A stretch of 64,000 nucleotides of DNA, taken from the NCBI GenBank assembly GCA_030268105.1, contig BSDZ01000079.1, positions 5,602,001 to 5,666,000 of the forward strand. The letters run 5' to 3'. This document shows, one piece after another, positions 24,801-36,180 of the stretch. The position numbers and the translations under genes were made by a program. Origin of the DNA: Volvox africanus. Lineage: Eukaryota > Chlorophyta > Chlorophyceae > Chlamydomonadales > Volvocaceae. The number at the start of each line of letters is the position of its first letter. The first letter of the stretch is position 1. The notes beneath the pieces were generated by a model. That model saw only the letters and a program-made list of their open reading frames with translations. It was not told the origin of the DNA and made no database searches.

Positions 24801-25514
24801 TTGGGATGGGAGAGGATTGAGGTAAGAGAGGAATTTTAGATAAATCGCATTTTCACGTGGTAACACATTTGAAAACTTATCGCGATTTTACATTGTTTTT
24901 GTTTTGGAATCCGTTCATTGGCAGTGGAAATGTGCGTCTTTCCGTGTCGCTCACAGGACTTGCGAGTCTCAGAAGCGCAGCCACCTGCCTGCTTCTCAAT
25001 TCGCAATCCTCTGTCCTCCAGCCACCAACCTTTCGTGTTCGGAAGCCTCCTGGCCGCTGCTGCAGCTGCTGAAGACGCCGGAGCACCGTCGTCCCCATCG
25101 CCACCGTCATTGCCTCTTCTAATGATGCCGCCATCAACATCTTCACCTCCACCGCCACCGCCGCCGCCACCGCCCCAACAATTACTGCCACTACCAACAA
25201 AAGCACCAGCAATGGCAATTGCAAGGGGTTCGGAGCTACCGAGCGCCGCTTTGCTGCTTCTCCAGCGGCAGTGGCCCCATTTAACCACGCTCCAGTTCTT
25301 CTCCGAAACCACAGTTCGTGGAAATGACGGGCAGCTCCTGGTTTCCCCCGGGACCAGCGATGTAAGCCTCCTGCCGCCGCCGTGCGCCTGCTGTACAGCG
25401 CCCTGCCTGATGGCGATGAAGAAACCCATGGCCGGGCGATGGGATAGGGTGGAGTATGGGAACCTATGCTTCGACTTAGACAATCCAGGCATGCGGGAGA
25501 AGGCGTGTGTGTAG
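21834..25514 (+). CDS. F-box / leucine-rich repeat protein
   Basis: Four in-phase exons: 21834-21938, 22182-22309, 22908-24693, 24957-25514 (858 aa). The F-box spans the first intron: LQNLPHELLQ joins MVLKDVPHKFHLRSTCKAF, the usual LP-x-E...R-x-C-K pattern. The rest has leucine-rich segments: LPLLRTLSIST, LSKLESLSLVGC and LPALRQLRLP before a long Asp/Gly/Ser insertion, then NLTTLHLSIDL and LMFLQNLK joining DLRVSE across the last intron. The acceptor at 24956 was chosen because it restores this LRR register and leads into a 186-codon final exon. Expected role is a substrate receptor of an SCF ubiquitin ligase; substrate unknown. About 300 residues of the large exon are low complexity, between the two LRR clusters. 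Confidence 0.72.
22338..22500. repeat. Intronic (ATG)n-type trinucleotide repeat
   Basis: Degenerate GATGATGAT/GATAATGAT units in intron 2 of the F-box gene, continuing into a short TCGTCG run. Confidence 0.88.
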
Positions 25515-26106
25515 CTTCATTCAGAGGCAGCGGCGGCAGCGGGCTGTTCTCTTCGTCCTATGGGCCCTATGGGCCTTATGGAGGCTCCTCTCCGAAGCAG
25601 ATCTGCACCGCCCCCTCCCTGCAAGAGCTCATTACACGTAAGGGCTTCTCCTCAAGAGGGCCTTATGCACACTAGCTGACTTTTAGATCCGGGAACCATC
25701 ATTCTGACCCCTTGATGATGGGACGTACTCATTTGCGTCCGACACTTCCACCTGCCTTCCCTGCGCCTTGTGGGGACCAAGTCTGCCTTGGCCTTGGACT
25801 CAAGAATGCACCAAAACAGCGGACCTGATCCCCTTCCGCGTGAGTGAAGTGCCGGCCTTGAGTTCATTCGATTGGGTGTATCAATCCGTACGTCCGATGA
25901 CGGGTGCGCCACGGCATTTCCGTTGCTGAACACGACGCCACCCGACCCATCTGATACCCACTGACCTCCACCTCTGATCCCGCAAGGCCCCTTTTCGTCT
26001 GATCAGTGCATCTTATGGAGGTGTATATACGCGTGTGTGCGGTTGTGTGTGTGTGCGCACGCATCTGCGTGCCCAGGGACTGGTGGTTGTCTTTTTCAGA
26101 ATCACC
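25515..26106. other. 3' flank of the F-box gene
   Basis: No exon recognised. Presumed 3' UTR and spacer. A short GTGTGT run precedes the pentanucleotide array. Confidence 0.4.
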
Positions 26107-26682
26107 GAGAGGAGAGGAGAGGAGGGGAGAGGAGAGGAGAGGAGAGGAGAGGAGAGGAGAGGAGAGGAGAGGAGAGGAGAGGAGAGGAGAGGAGAGGAGA
26201 GGAGAGGAGAGGAGAGGAGAGGAGAGGAGAGGAGAGGAGAGGAGAGGAGAGGAGAGGAGAGGAGAGGAGAGGAGAGGAGAGGAGAGGAGAGGAGAGGAGA
26301 GGAGAGGAGAGGAGAGGAGAGGAGAGGAGAGGAGAGGAGAGGAGAGGAGAGGAGAGGAGAGGAGAGGAGAGGAGAGGAGAGGAGAGGAGAGGAGAGGAGA
26401 GGAGAGGAGAGGAGAGGAGAGGAGAGGAGAGGAGAGGAGAGGAGAGGAGAGGAGAGGAGAGGAGAGGAGAGGAGAGGAGAGGAGAGGAGAGGAGAGGAGA
26501 GGAGGGGAGAGGAGAGGAGAGGAGAGGAGAGGAGAGGAGAGGAGAGGAGAGGAGAGGAGAGGAGAGGAGAGGAGAGGAGAGGAGAGGAGAGGAGAGGAGA
26601 GGAGAGGAGAGGAGAGGAGAGGAGAGGAGAGGAGAGGAGAGGAGAGGAGAGGAGAGGAGAGGAGAGGAGAGGAGAGGAGAGG
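26107..26682. repeat. (GGAGA)n pentanucleotide array, ~115 copies
   Basis: Nearly perfect GGAGA repeats over about 576 bp with only two visible interruptions (a GGAGG-type unit near 26121 and near 26501). The + strand is pure purine, so all three + frames are open and encode Arg/Gly/Glu repeats. These are not genes. Confidence 0.97.
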
Positions 26683-28028
26683 ATCGCAATTACATATATC
26701 TACGGTACTTCTTCGTATAGGTGCTTGCGATTTTGACAGGTTGGGGGTAGTTTTTTAGGTCTCTGAAGAAGAAAGACTGGCTCCTGCGGCAACCTTGCGG
26801 AAGAAACTGATAGCGAATCCTTTCGGTGGTTGCTTGTCCACGGCCTCACTTCCTTGGACGTTGTCGGATGCCGTTCCGTTATTTGCCGCCTGCAGGGAAG
26901 GGTGGAGAAAATAGCTTTGGTCCACTGTCCGTAAGTGCTGCAGCTTGGACCTTGGGCTCGGGGTCTTTGGCTCGGCTCGGCCATTCCGATGCTAGCTCAG
27001 GGTATGGTACTTGAATGCGACCGGACTCTTCCAAATGTCAAGAGCGTCACCAGAGGAGTTCGAATTTCTGGCTTCTGGTCTACGTTACATAAACTATCTA
27101 TAGAGCAGCGCCTTAATGGCCGCACTTCGTCCACGGGCAAACTTCTGCAACTTGAACGCGATGCCCTTGTCTGGGATATACCGACAGTTTCGAATAAACC
27201 GTGGGTCCAAGTTCAAACTGCAATTCAGAAGTTCTATACAGTCATCATAATTCTAGTTCCAAACCGATAATGTACTGAATTTACCGATTAGTTCACTGTC
27301 AGCGCGAGTCTGTTTGAAATTGCCTGGTATTGCAGGCCTACCATTCTTTCGGGTTGGGACCTCCATGCATAGAGCTATATTGTGATGGATCTAATGACTT
27401 GCCGGACAGTCGCGATCAGTTAGGTTGTGTGGTTGTTATACTACCGTCACACATTGTGTCGTGACACGCGCATTCAGCATCCGGAGGGTCCAAACGATCC
27501 CTAGGGGGCGCGAGAGTCCCGCTCATGTGATGGGTCCCCCGCTACCTTGCCGTGCGAATGGAGCTGCTTTTGCCTGCGTATCGGTGGGCGCTCGGCAGGT
27601 GGGAAGTGGGGCGGGTGCGCCATTGAGGGTGCTCCAGTTCACTCAGTACAGAAGCTGAGCCGCTGTAAATATTTTTCCAGCCCAGCTAGAATCTTCCTGG
27701 CTAGAACTTGTGTAACTGATTTGTGTGCTGCTAACACCGTGGAGACAGGCCCTGTCTTTCGCTGATGGGCAGCAAGCAAAGAATCATATGGAGCATACGG
27801 TTGTACCACTTTAAAATTCTAAGAGTTATTCATTGAGTTTACACATTTTGAAAATATTGCGCATGATTACTAGTTAAGGCAAGTACGGCAAGGTCGTGAG
27901 GATGACTAACCGGGTAGGCCAAACTCCAAACCCTGCTCCAATAGTCAGCAGAAATCGATTGCAGGGAGGATATACATGATTTCAGCATATTTTGTTGACA
28001 ACTTGGTAACTTTCATTCGCCTCTGGAG
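26683..28028. other. Intergenic, no supported gene
   Basis: About 1.3 kb of unique sequence. Short open frames show no domain. Contains the promoter of the dioxygenase gene. Confidence 0.4.
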
Positions 28029-29531
28029 ATGCGGGCATTTTGTCCTCGGCTGCTTCTTGCGTTATCTTTCGCATGCTTAGCTGCGAAGACCACCGCTTAC
28101 GTCGTAGGCGGTGCAGTTATGCACCATGGAGCACTTGCTTTAGATCCTAGGAACTTTAACAGCTCGTTACCAAACGCCACCGATGCAGCGACGGCGTTGC
28201 ATTATGCCGCCCTGCATGCTGGCCTCTTTATACAAGGCCTTGAGCCAGAAATCTTGGTTCTCATCACGCCACACGGTCTTGCGCTCACGCAGCCCTACCT
28301 GCTGTACAGCAATCCAAGCGCAGGTAAGACCAAACAGCTCCCAATCCTCGCTCTAGGGGCTGCAGAGACATGTACCCGGGTGTTGTCAACCCTGTACGCT
28401 CAGAGGGATCCCTGTTCTTCAATGTCCCATATGGGTTGCCCGCAAACTTGGCGCGTGCAGCATACTCTCAGAACAGAGCCCTCAACACTAAGCCTCGCAC
28501 AGCCGTATTCTCATGGCATCGTCCCTAACCCGGATTTTCGTTGCCCTCACTGCCCTCACTGCGTCCCGCCTTCACTATACAAGGGCATTCCAAGGTCCGT
28601 AGCCGGCGCTTTCATCACCAGCCAATGGTTTCTATTGACTCCTCCCCTCCCCCCATGTCTCCCCCTTCCCTTTACCAACTGGCCAGAGGGTAGCGTGGAC
28701 GTGGACACCTGGCTACCTTGCTCCTTGCCTCCCTGCGTCTACAACGCCTCTGCTAGGATTGATGTCCCACTATCCAAGCAGTTAGAAACCTCCCTGGCGG
28801 GCCATAAACTCAATGTGATGACGCTGTCTGGTTTCGGGGCCCCTGGTGACGGTACGCTACCGCTGCCACTGGCCTGGGGGGAAGTCATCCCTCTGTACTT
28901 CATTGGCCGGGCGTATTCAGAACCCGAACGAACAGATCACCCGTTGTCAGCTTACCCGATCTTGTCAGAGAGCTATCTTCGCCGTCGCATCGCGGGACGG
29001 AAACACCATCAATCGCTCAGCACCCGGACATCTAGCGGCAGGATCGCTGGCAATGGCGACAGGGCCACCACTGCTGCAACAACCGCTGGTAGCTTGCCGC
29101 GCCTCGTCATCCTCAGCCTCCCCTCGCGGCGGTACAATCACAGCGTCGACATGGTTCCGGAGCTTTTAGCCTTAGGTGCTGGACTGTTCGCGGAGTTGGA
29201 CTCTCTCAATGAGCGCATCGCGGTGGTGGTCAGCGGTGACCTTGCACATACTTGGGATCCTGAGGGGCCTTACGGATTCAGTGTACACGCTGAACGCTTT
29301 GACACTGCCGTCCTGCAATGGGCGAGAAATCTGGACCGCGATGCGCTGCTCAAAACCGCAGCCAAGAATGTTCTCGAGGCAAAATCATGCGGATTCCCTG
29401 GGATGGTTATATTACAAGGTCTCATGGACCATGTAAAGCCTGACAATATGCACAGCGTATTGCTGGAGTACGGCCATCCGTCGTACTACGGCATGATGTG
29501 CGCGGTGTTTGATTTCCAGGGTGACGCGTGA
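28029..29531 (+). CDS. Secreted LigB-type (class III) extradiol dioxygenase
   Basis: The reading frame is continuous for 500 codons, but 28324-28686 has a GTAAGA donor, a CAG acceptor and a length divisible by three. Splicing it joins SNPSA directly to EGSVDVDTW and removes 121 Pro/Cys-rich residues that fit no family. The preferred product is 379 aa from exons 28029-28323 and 28687-29531. Residues 1-23 are a signal peptide. LigB-family landmarks follow: GGAVMHHGA, LVLITPHGLAL, AVVVSGDLAHTW...GPYGFS, CGFPGMVILQGL and a C-terminal GHPSYYGMMCAVF. The His in PHG and in SGDLAH are at expected metal/active-site positions. The family (LigB, COG3885-like) cleaves catecholic rings or is MEMO-like; the substrate is unknown. 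A ~50-residue Ser/Thr/Arg-rich insertion lies before LPRLVILSLP. Confidence 0.72.
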   Translation: MRAFCPRLLLALSFACLAAKTTAYVVGGAVMHHGALALDPRNFNSSLPNATDAATALHYAALHAGLFIQGLEPEILVLITPHGLALTQPYLLYSNPSAGKTKQLPILALGAAETCTRVLSTLYAQRDPCSSMSHMGCPQTWRVQHTLRTEPSTLSLAQPYSHGIVPNPDFRCPHCPHCVPPSLYKGIPRSVAGAFITSQWFLLTPPLPPCLPLPFTNWPEGSVDVDTWLPCSLPPCVYNASARIDVPLSKQLETSLAGHKLNVMTLSGFGAPGDGTLPLPLAWGEVIPLYFIGRAYSEPERTDHPLSAYPILSESYLRRRIAGRKHHQSLSTRTSSGRIAGNGDRATTAATTAGSLPRLVILSLPSRRYNHSVDMVPELLALGAGLFAELDSLNERIAVVVSGDLAHTWDPEGPYGFSVHAERFDTAVLQWARNLDRDALLKTAAKNVLEAKSCGFPGMVILQGLMDHVKPDNMHSVLLEYGHPSYYGMMCAVFDFQGDA

Positions 29532-30012
29532 GAGGAATGCGGGAGCTGAGAGCTGTGAGAGGGAAGCTGGTCATTTACCAGGAAGGTGTATTAAATTGGA
29601 ACTCGTGACCACACGCATCCAATTATAGGGAACCACGAACGGGAGAATTACATTGGGGTTGACCGCCTTTGTTACCTTTCGTGATTCCGCTTGGAAATGT
29701 TGTTGGGGAATTTTACGCTTTCAATTGCTGCGGCTGAGGGGAGGTGCCGTCAGATTACCTGGCGGCGGGGCATTGGTCCTGATGGGGGGTGGTGCTGATG
29801 TGGGTTTCGGGGTAAGGCTGCGGTTCGGTTTACAAAAACGGAACTGGGTAAAAAAATACAGTGGGCAGTGGGGAGCGGGATACGGGATATGGACACGATG
29901 GCGGGCGCAAGGGCACAGAGCCTTTGCTGGGTTGATTTTGTGATGAGCGCGCAAAGTACCTCGGAGCAGTTGGGTTTATGCAATTTTATTTTTGCACGTT
30001 TGGTATGCGTCT
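29532..30012. other. 3' flank of the dioxygenase gene
   Basis: No exon recognised; expected to contain the 3' UTR. Leads directly into the triplicated 335-bp unit. Confidence 0.4.
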
Positions 30013-31017
30013 CTCCCTGTGTCCCTTGTGCGACACCATCTTATATAATTGCGAATTCGGGCTGCGTAACATGGTATGCTGGTTTGTGTGCTGCATGACG
30101 ATGAAGCAAAACTTTCATTATTTGCATGGATGAGGAATCCCATTTTTGGTCTGCACCATCTGATCTGCCTTGCTCCTCTTCTATTACTATGCAAGCCTTT
30201 TCCCAGGGCGTCTGACCAGCCTATCTTTCTTCTACAGGGAAGCTTTGGATAACCCAAATCAGATCATGGGCCTAATAACGTCAAGGGACAGCTGAAAGGC
30301 GCGGATGTACGTACCGCTACGAAAGCACTTACTGACAAGCTGTGATGCTCCCTGTGTCCCTTGTGCGACACCATCTTATATAATTGCGAATTCGGGCTGC
30401 GTAACATGGTATGCTGGTTTGTGTGCTGCATGACGATGAAGCAAAACTTTCATTATTTGCATGGATGAGGAATCCCATTTTTGGTCTGCACCATCTGATC
30501 TGCCTTGCTCCTCTTCTATTACTATGCAAGCCTTTTCCCAGGGCGTCTGACCAGCCTATCTTTCTTCTACAGGGAAGCTTTGGATAACCCAAATCAGATC
30601 ATGGGCCTAATAACGTCAAGGGACAGCTGAAAGGCGCGGATGTACGTACCGCTACGAAAGCACTTACTGACAAGCTGTGATGCTCCCTGTGTCCCTTGTG
30701 CGACACCATCTTATATAATTGCGAATTCGGGCTGCGTAACATGGTATGCTGGTTTGTGTGCTGCATGACGATGAAGCAAAACTTTCATTATTTGCATGGA
30801 TGAGGAATCCCATTTTTGGTCTGCACCATCTGATCTGCCTTGCTCCTCTTCTATTACTATGCAAGCCTTTTCCCAGGGCGTCTGACCAGCCTATCTTTCT
30901 TCTACAGGGAAGCTTTGGATAACCCAAATCAGATCATGGGCCTAATAACGTCAAGGGACAGCTGAAAGGCGCGGATGTACGTACCGCTACGAAAGCACTT
31001 ACTGACAAGCTGTGATG
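30013..31017. repeat. Three tandem copies of a 335-bp unit
   Basis: Units start at 30013, 30348 and 30683, each beginning CTCCCTGTGTCCC and ending GACAAGCTGTGATG(C). By eye they are identical, so the duplication is recent or an assembly artefact. Each copy contains the same 80-odd-codon open frame on the minus strand, which is not similar to any family I know and is probably incidental. Each also has a pyrimidine tract and CTTCTACAG that looks like a 3' splice site. Confidence 0.93.
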
Positions 31018-31696
31018 CGGTAAAGAAAGTTAGGAGCAAACTTTCAAGTAATAGAATATACATAGAATTTTTTTGAAAATATACGTTGGAAAAATTCATA
31101 TCATACAACATAACGTGTACGGTCTTGCTTGTCGGACATACGAGCGTCAGCGGAAACCGTGCGCGGTTGCTGATCTGACCGAGAAGGTGTCCACGAAAGT
31201 TGATTTTGGAATAAGATTATGTTCCGGACAATTTGGACCTCCTTCAAGACAAGGATACCACTAATTTCCCTTTATCCTTTGCACGACGAGCGACATGAAA
31301 TATATGATTTGAGCATCGAGTAATCTATGTTAAAAAAGAAGACATATAAAATTATCATCTATGGCATCAACTTGATGAGTTTACCTTCATGTGGGTTGAT
31401 TTGCATCGTCGCGTCTCGAGAAATCTCTTGTCGTGAAATCGTATAACAGACTAGCCTGCGCTCACAAAACATACGGAGGATAAGAATATATATACTTTAC
31501 TAGATATATATATCATAGTGTATGCAAGTTCTTTGAATTCCAAGCAACCAAATATTTGCGATATCGCTGTGCCGTTTGACCTTCGCTGTGGAACTTGACG
31601 GTACCCAGGCCGTTCAGTGCCAGCAAGGTTTATATTTTAGAGGAAGAGCCTAGCATAAAATATAATTTCATTCCCCCGGTCTTGCTGACAGAGCGA
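31018..31696. other. AT-richer intergenic spacer
   Basis: No exon recognised. AT-rich, with ATATATA runs near 31485-31515. The frame of the next gene stays open upstream of its first ATG back to about 31595, so an upstream start or exon is possible. Confidence 0.4.
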
Positions 31697-34196
31697 ATGC
31701 CTGCACTGTTTGTTGAGAACTTGGCGGCGTGCGTAGAACCTCCCAAGAACCTTTTTTATGAAGCCAAAGTGCTTGATCCCGACGGTACAAGCCCAATCTG
31801 CGACGTAAGTTGTTGGAAGCGATAGTCTAGTATATTCTTGTGATAGTCATAAAGCCCGCTTAAATATTCGGACTTGCGTTGCTGGCACTGTTTCCGAGAC
31901 TGTTTGTTTCCGCCCTAACTGCAGATTATTGTTGCTGGATACGTCTTGGCTGGTGTTTACGACACGGCCAGGAGACATCTCACAGTTCCGTGTTCAGCAT
32001 CTTCAAAGCTCAGCGACCAGCCGGAGAGCGTAAGCGCGCTGGTATGCCGCAGCGTAGGGGTGGGAGTATCCCCAGAGTATATTGCACTGCTTGCGGCCGA
32101 GAACGGAGCGACGATTATCCTGCCTAGGTGCGACGGTTATGGTCGCGTCGCTTATAGGAACACTGTATTTTCCAGAGGTAAAGTTAATTTTCCGTTGTTC
32201 TGGTGCGTGTTTTTTGCATCTGTTGGCGGCCTGTGCGGACCTGAAAGGGATAGCCCAAACGATATCTGCTTCCATTTCCACAGGGAGGGCGCTTTAAATG
32301 CCAGCGAGGTTCGCATCCGCCCACGCCTACCGGACAACGGTTCATCCGGCGTCGCCGGCAATTCAGTGGTCATCGCACGCGGCGCTGACCCCTACACCGC
32401 CCTGTTGAATGCAGTCCAGCTGCTGGTCGACCACACAGGTGGATTTTTGCACTGTGAAATCTTTAGGAGCGGACTTTGTAGCACCGTGCTTAAGCGATCG
32501 CTTATCCAAACAGGTGCCCATCACAAGGATGTCCATGCCTATGCCCTGCCGTTACTTGACGGCGCAAGCTGCCTGCGGTTGGACGAATCCGCGATGTCGT
32601 TAAAATCCTCCGGAAAGGTTTCAAGCTCTGTATCGCTCAAAGCAGCGCTGGAGCAGCAGCTACATGAGGGTATCCTTGTGCAAGTAAGTCGGCTGCTGGC
32701 GGCGTGCACTGCGCTGAGATGTGCTTTGGATTGTGATCACGCAAGGCGGAAGGCATTCTATCGCGATATCTCTCGTAAACCCTGACCTCTTTCGCTCACG
32801 CTTCGTCATGTGCTCCACTGCTATACCTATTATCAATGGGTTACAGCATAGTGCCTCCTTTTTTGCAGGCTGCTCCTGGCTGCCCCACTAAGCCATTGCT
32901 GCAGGCACCTGGCCTTCGCGTTTGCCAGGGAACGTTGGCATCGCTGGGCCTGCGATACTCGGGCATGTAAGTTCCGGGCGGGGTTTGGGTATGACGCCGC
33001 CTTCCATGTTGCTTGTTATCATATCAAAACTGCTGCCTGGCTGGGCCGTGAAGCCAACTTAGTTCAATACTGTGTCTAGGCAACAATGCCAAGACGTGAT
33101 TTCTGTTTCCTTATGTTCCTTGTATCCCCTTATCTATCCTTGCGGCAATTGACCGCTGCTTGACCGCATGGTGTTGCAATCAGTAATCATCACGTCTCAA
33201 TACTGCTGCCGGGGCTGATTTTTTTCTGTTCCCTCGTACCAACTGGATCGTTGACCCAAATGGACCTAGACGCTAATCCCAGACGCCCATTATTTGAAGA
33301 CGCTGAACTCAGATGGGCACAGAGACACGTTACTGATTTGCATAATATGTTTACACAGGAGCGTCGTCTATGGCACGGCTACTGGTCACATCCTTGCTGT
33401 TATGGAGACTAGGGCGGCACTTAAGATGGCGCCGGTGGGCATGTTGCACTCACTCGGGCATAACGCGGTCGCTGGACGCCCATCCAGCGACACTGACTCC
33501 CCATCGGCCGTCTCCGCCGGTGCGTCAGTTACTACCTCCGCCACGCCGTCACCGGTTTTGTCTCGCGCCAATAGCAGCAATGGCGATGCCGCGGCCGTGG
33601 ACGCATCCACATCCCTAGCCCCCAGCTCGCCGGTCAGCATTACACGCTCGAATCCATTGGTATTGTCGGGCCGCAGCATCACCACCGCACCGGTTATCCA
33701 GGTCCTGGGAGCGGCTTCAATCGACATTGCTGCACCCAGCCATGACGGTGTCGCGGTGCCTTTCACATCTACTGGCGTCCCTGCCCATGTGCTCGCGAGT
33801 TTTGCTCTACTGGGTTTTAGAACCGCTGGCGGCCGTGTGGGCGCCGTGCGCTGCTGCCGCATCATGCCTGCGAGTGCTGCCCTTTCCGCTACAATGGCTA
33901 GCAATGAGGCCACTGTTCCGGTTGTCCACACTGGCTTGGGCCTTGTCGTGCGGGTGGAGGTGTCATCACCCTCTTCTGGTACGCTGCTGCTATATGTGGA
34001 AGGTCCCGATGTACATCCATGCGCGGATCAGACCCAGGACGAGTTATACTTGGAAGTGACCGCAGCACAGCCGGTGCGGCGCGTCCTGTTGAAGGGCCAG
34101 AATGCGTTCTGGCGTTATGACGGCACCGGCTGCATCCTTAGCGTAGAGCTGCCGTCGGCACCAGAGGCATACCGCGAAGTGGAAATATTTCTGTAA
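31697..34196 (+). CDS. Unassigned protein; weak raffinose-synthase/GH36-like resemblance
   Basis: Five in-phase exons: 31697-31804, 31925-32127, 32284-32683, 32869-32966, 33359-34196 (about 548 aa; an optional 75-nt intron at about 32439-32513 would remove 25 aa). I cannot assign a family firmly. The segment YIALLAAENGATI...GNSVVIARGADPYTALLNAV resembles the N-terminal beta domain of raffinose synthase/Sip1 proteins. The C-terminus (AQPVRRVLLKGQNAFWRYDG ... EVEIFL) resembles a terminal beta-sandwich of glycoside hydrolases. The catalytic barrel that should separate these (WCTWDAFY region) is absent. It may be a degenerate or non-catalytic derivative, or the resemblance may be fortuitous. The middle is Ser/Thr/Ala-rich. 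The coding status is supported by consistent splice phases. Confidence 0.45.
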
Positions 34197-36180
34197 GCCG
34201 GTTCGATATATTAAGTGTTCACAAGGAGTGTTAGCGTGCTTGTATTTTGCCCGTTACTGCTGCCTCTGCTGAACCCACAACTCGTAAATGGTGCACCCCA
34301 AACACCGTCGTCATAGTTATTTTGTATTCTTCGTCAATACAAGCTCGGAAGTGTGAGGGACCGGAAGATGTTCAATGAGAGATTGTCATGGTATGTGTAC
34401 GCGAATAGGCTTAAAAAAGAGGACCTCTGAGCTGCGGGATGAGAGCTGCAACAGGGGGCAGTGCTGTGCCCGGCTGCCGAACTTATGATTGGTAATTCAA
34501 CCTGCAGGTGCTTCGTAATCGTCAATTTGTTGCAGAAGAAAAAAGATCTTATTTCTAATTGACACACTTCGTGTATGCACGTTCGAATGTGGAGAAAAAT
34601 GAAGGCAAAGTTTGCCATGCATGGGTGAAGGGTCTCACATGCCACAAAATCTTTTGTCTTATCCAGAAAAAACTTGATTGTGCCATCCTTCAGAGCTACT
34701 TCCGCCGGTTCCGTGCGTATCATGTGTTCAATACGTATGTCGGTGGCCGGTATTAGTGGCTGATGGTTTGCTTCGGCCGACACTTGTATGGGAAACGGCG
34801 GCAAGGTTATCTACATACGATGGGCACCTATTGACCGCCGGATAGCTAGGTCGGTTGTAATTTCCATATTGGTTACGGGGGTGGGTGTCTTGGTTGAAAA
34901 GCAGTTCTTGGGGCTATGTTTATATTTGTCGTTCGCGATGGCTGTGGAGAGAGCCTATTGGAGGTGGCGGCTCGCGGGCATGTCGTGTGTTGGGCACGCA
35001 ACTGCTCCACGCTGCGCCTAAACCCCGTGCATGTGCCAGGTTGGCAAGCAGCCTTTAGAGATGATAGGATTTGTGAATTGAGCTGCCCTTTTCGTTCGGC
35101 ATGCCAAAACACAGCACGCCACCTAAAGCGAGATCCTAACATGGCAACCAACAAGACAGGTGCCTTGCGGCGCGCCTCAGGCGCGATGGAGTGAGGTTTG
35201 TTTGGAATGCGGAATGCATTTTTGACGCCACATGTTTTCTGAATTATGTGGTTTTGCTGTAACAGGAGCAACACCTCCTCAGTCCTATGCTAATAGGAAC
35301 TGTAGGGGGTTCTTTTCGAGTCCATTTTCTAGTATGTGTTGGCGGAAATTTCTATATGTGTTCCAGTTAAAGTTGGGTAGCCGATGCTGCCGCAACCCAT
35401 GTACCCTATGGCTTGTCCGTTCGTTCGGGACATGGGTATATTGAACGTGCCATGGCCTTTCTTGTCGTACCCTGGTGTTCAAGTAGCTTTTGGGGTCTCT
35501 TTCTGCGATTGATTGCCTTGAACGTCAGTTCCTGTCGTTCCTGTACCTTCCTTTCTAATCTCTTCATGGATTGCGAAAGCCAACGAGATGATACGTGTGC
35601 ACATTTTCTGTTCCTTCGGGGGCAAAGCCCACCATGCTCCTTATTTGAACTGGGTATTGATATTGATGGCACGTGTTTTAAAAGCTCCTTAATCTGTAAC
35701 AGACCGAACCCTAGATGGTGCTCCGAACCTGAATTTGGTGGGATATCCGAGTGCCTCTCGCTTTCGGCTGGTGAGGTGAGTGACACGGGACCTTACAAGC
35801 CGTCCTTCGGCACTGCAACAGAAAACGGATGGTCGGGGCTACGGCTTCGCATCTCGCGCGTATACCTGGATGCAGCTGCTCCCCAGAGCTGAAGGAAGAG
35901 GCATTATTCTAGATCACAGCGCTTATGAACTCTACCGAATAACGAAAAGTCGCATCTGCCTGTCCATTGTCCTCTTTCCTAGCTAAAGAAAGCTAGTCTC
36001 GCTTCCCAAGCCCCGGCCCAATACCTCTCAACACCCACAAGCCCCCTATAGCCCATGAGGACTAAACTAATTTCAAATAAACCAGTTCAACGCATTGACT
36101 TCGTGCGACTGACTCCTGGTCCCTTGTTTCCCTCACCGCCTGATGGCATGTTTCCATCCTCATCCTCTTCCTGGTGTGTG
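34197..36180. other. Convergent intergenic region, no supported gene
   Basis: Lies between two converging genes and must hold both 3' UTRs. Open frames such as 35413-35892 and its complement have no recognisable domain. A TGTAA read on the minus strand (TTACA at 35793-35797) is a candidate poly(A) signal for the exchanger gene. Confidence 0.4.

Noticed and set aside
26006..26758. Overlapping ~230-250 aa frames in all three + frames and one minus frame
   Set aside because: Product of the GGAGA array being stop-free in every frame.
30329..30927. Repeated minus-strand 87-codon ORF as a tandem gene family
   Set aside because: It recurs only because the 335-bp DNA unit is duplicated; no signal, motif or exon context supports coding.
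35413..35892. 159-codon + frame and its complementary frame, considered as a retroelement fragment
   Set aside because: Neither strand shows reverse transcriptase, integrase or zinc-knuckle motifs.
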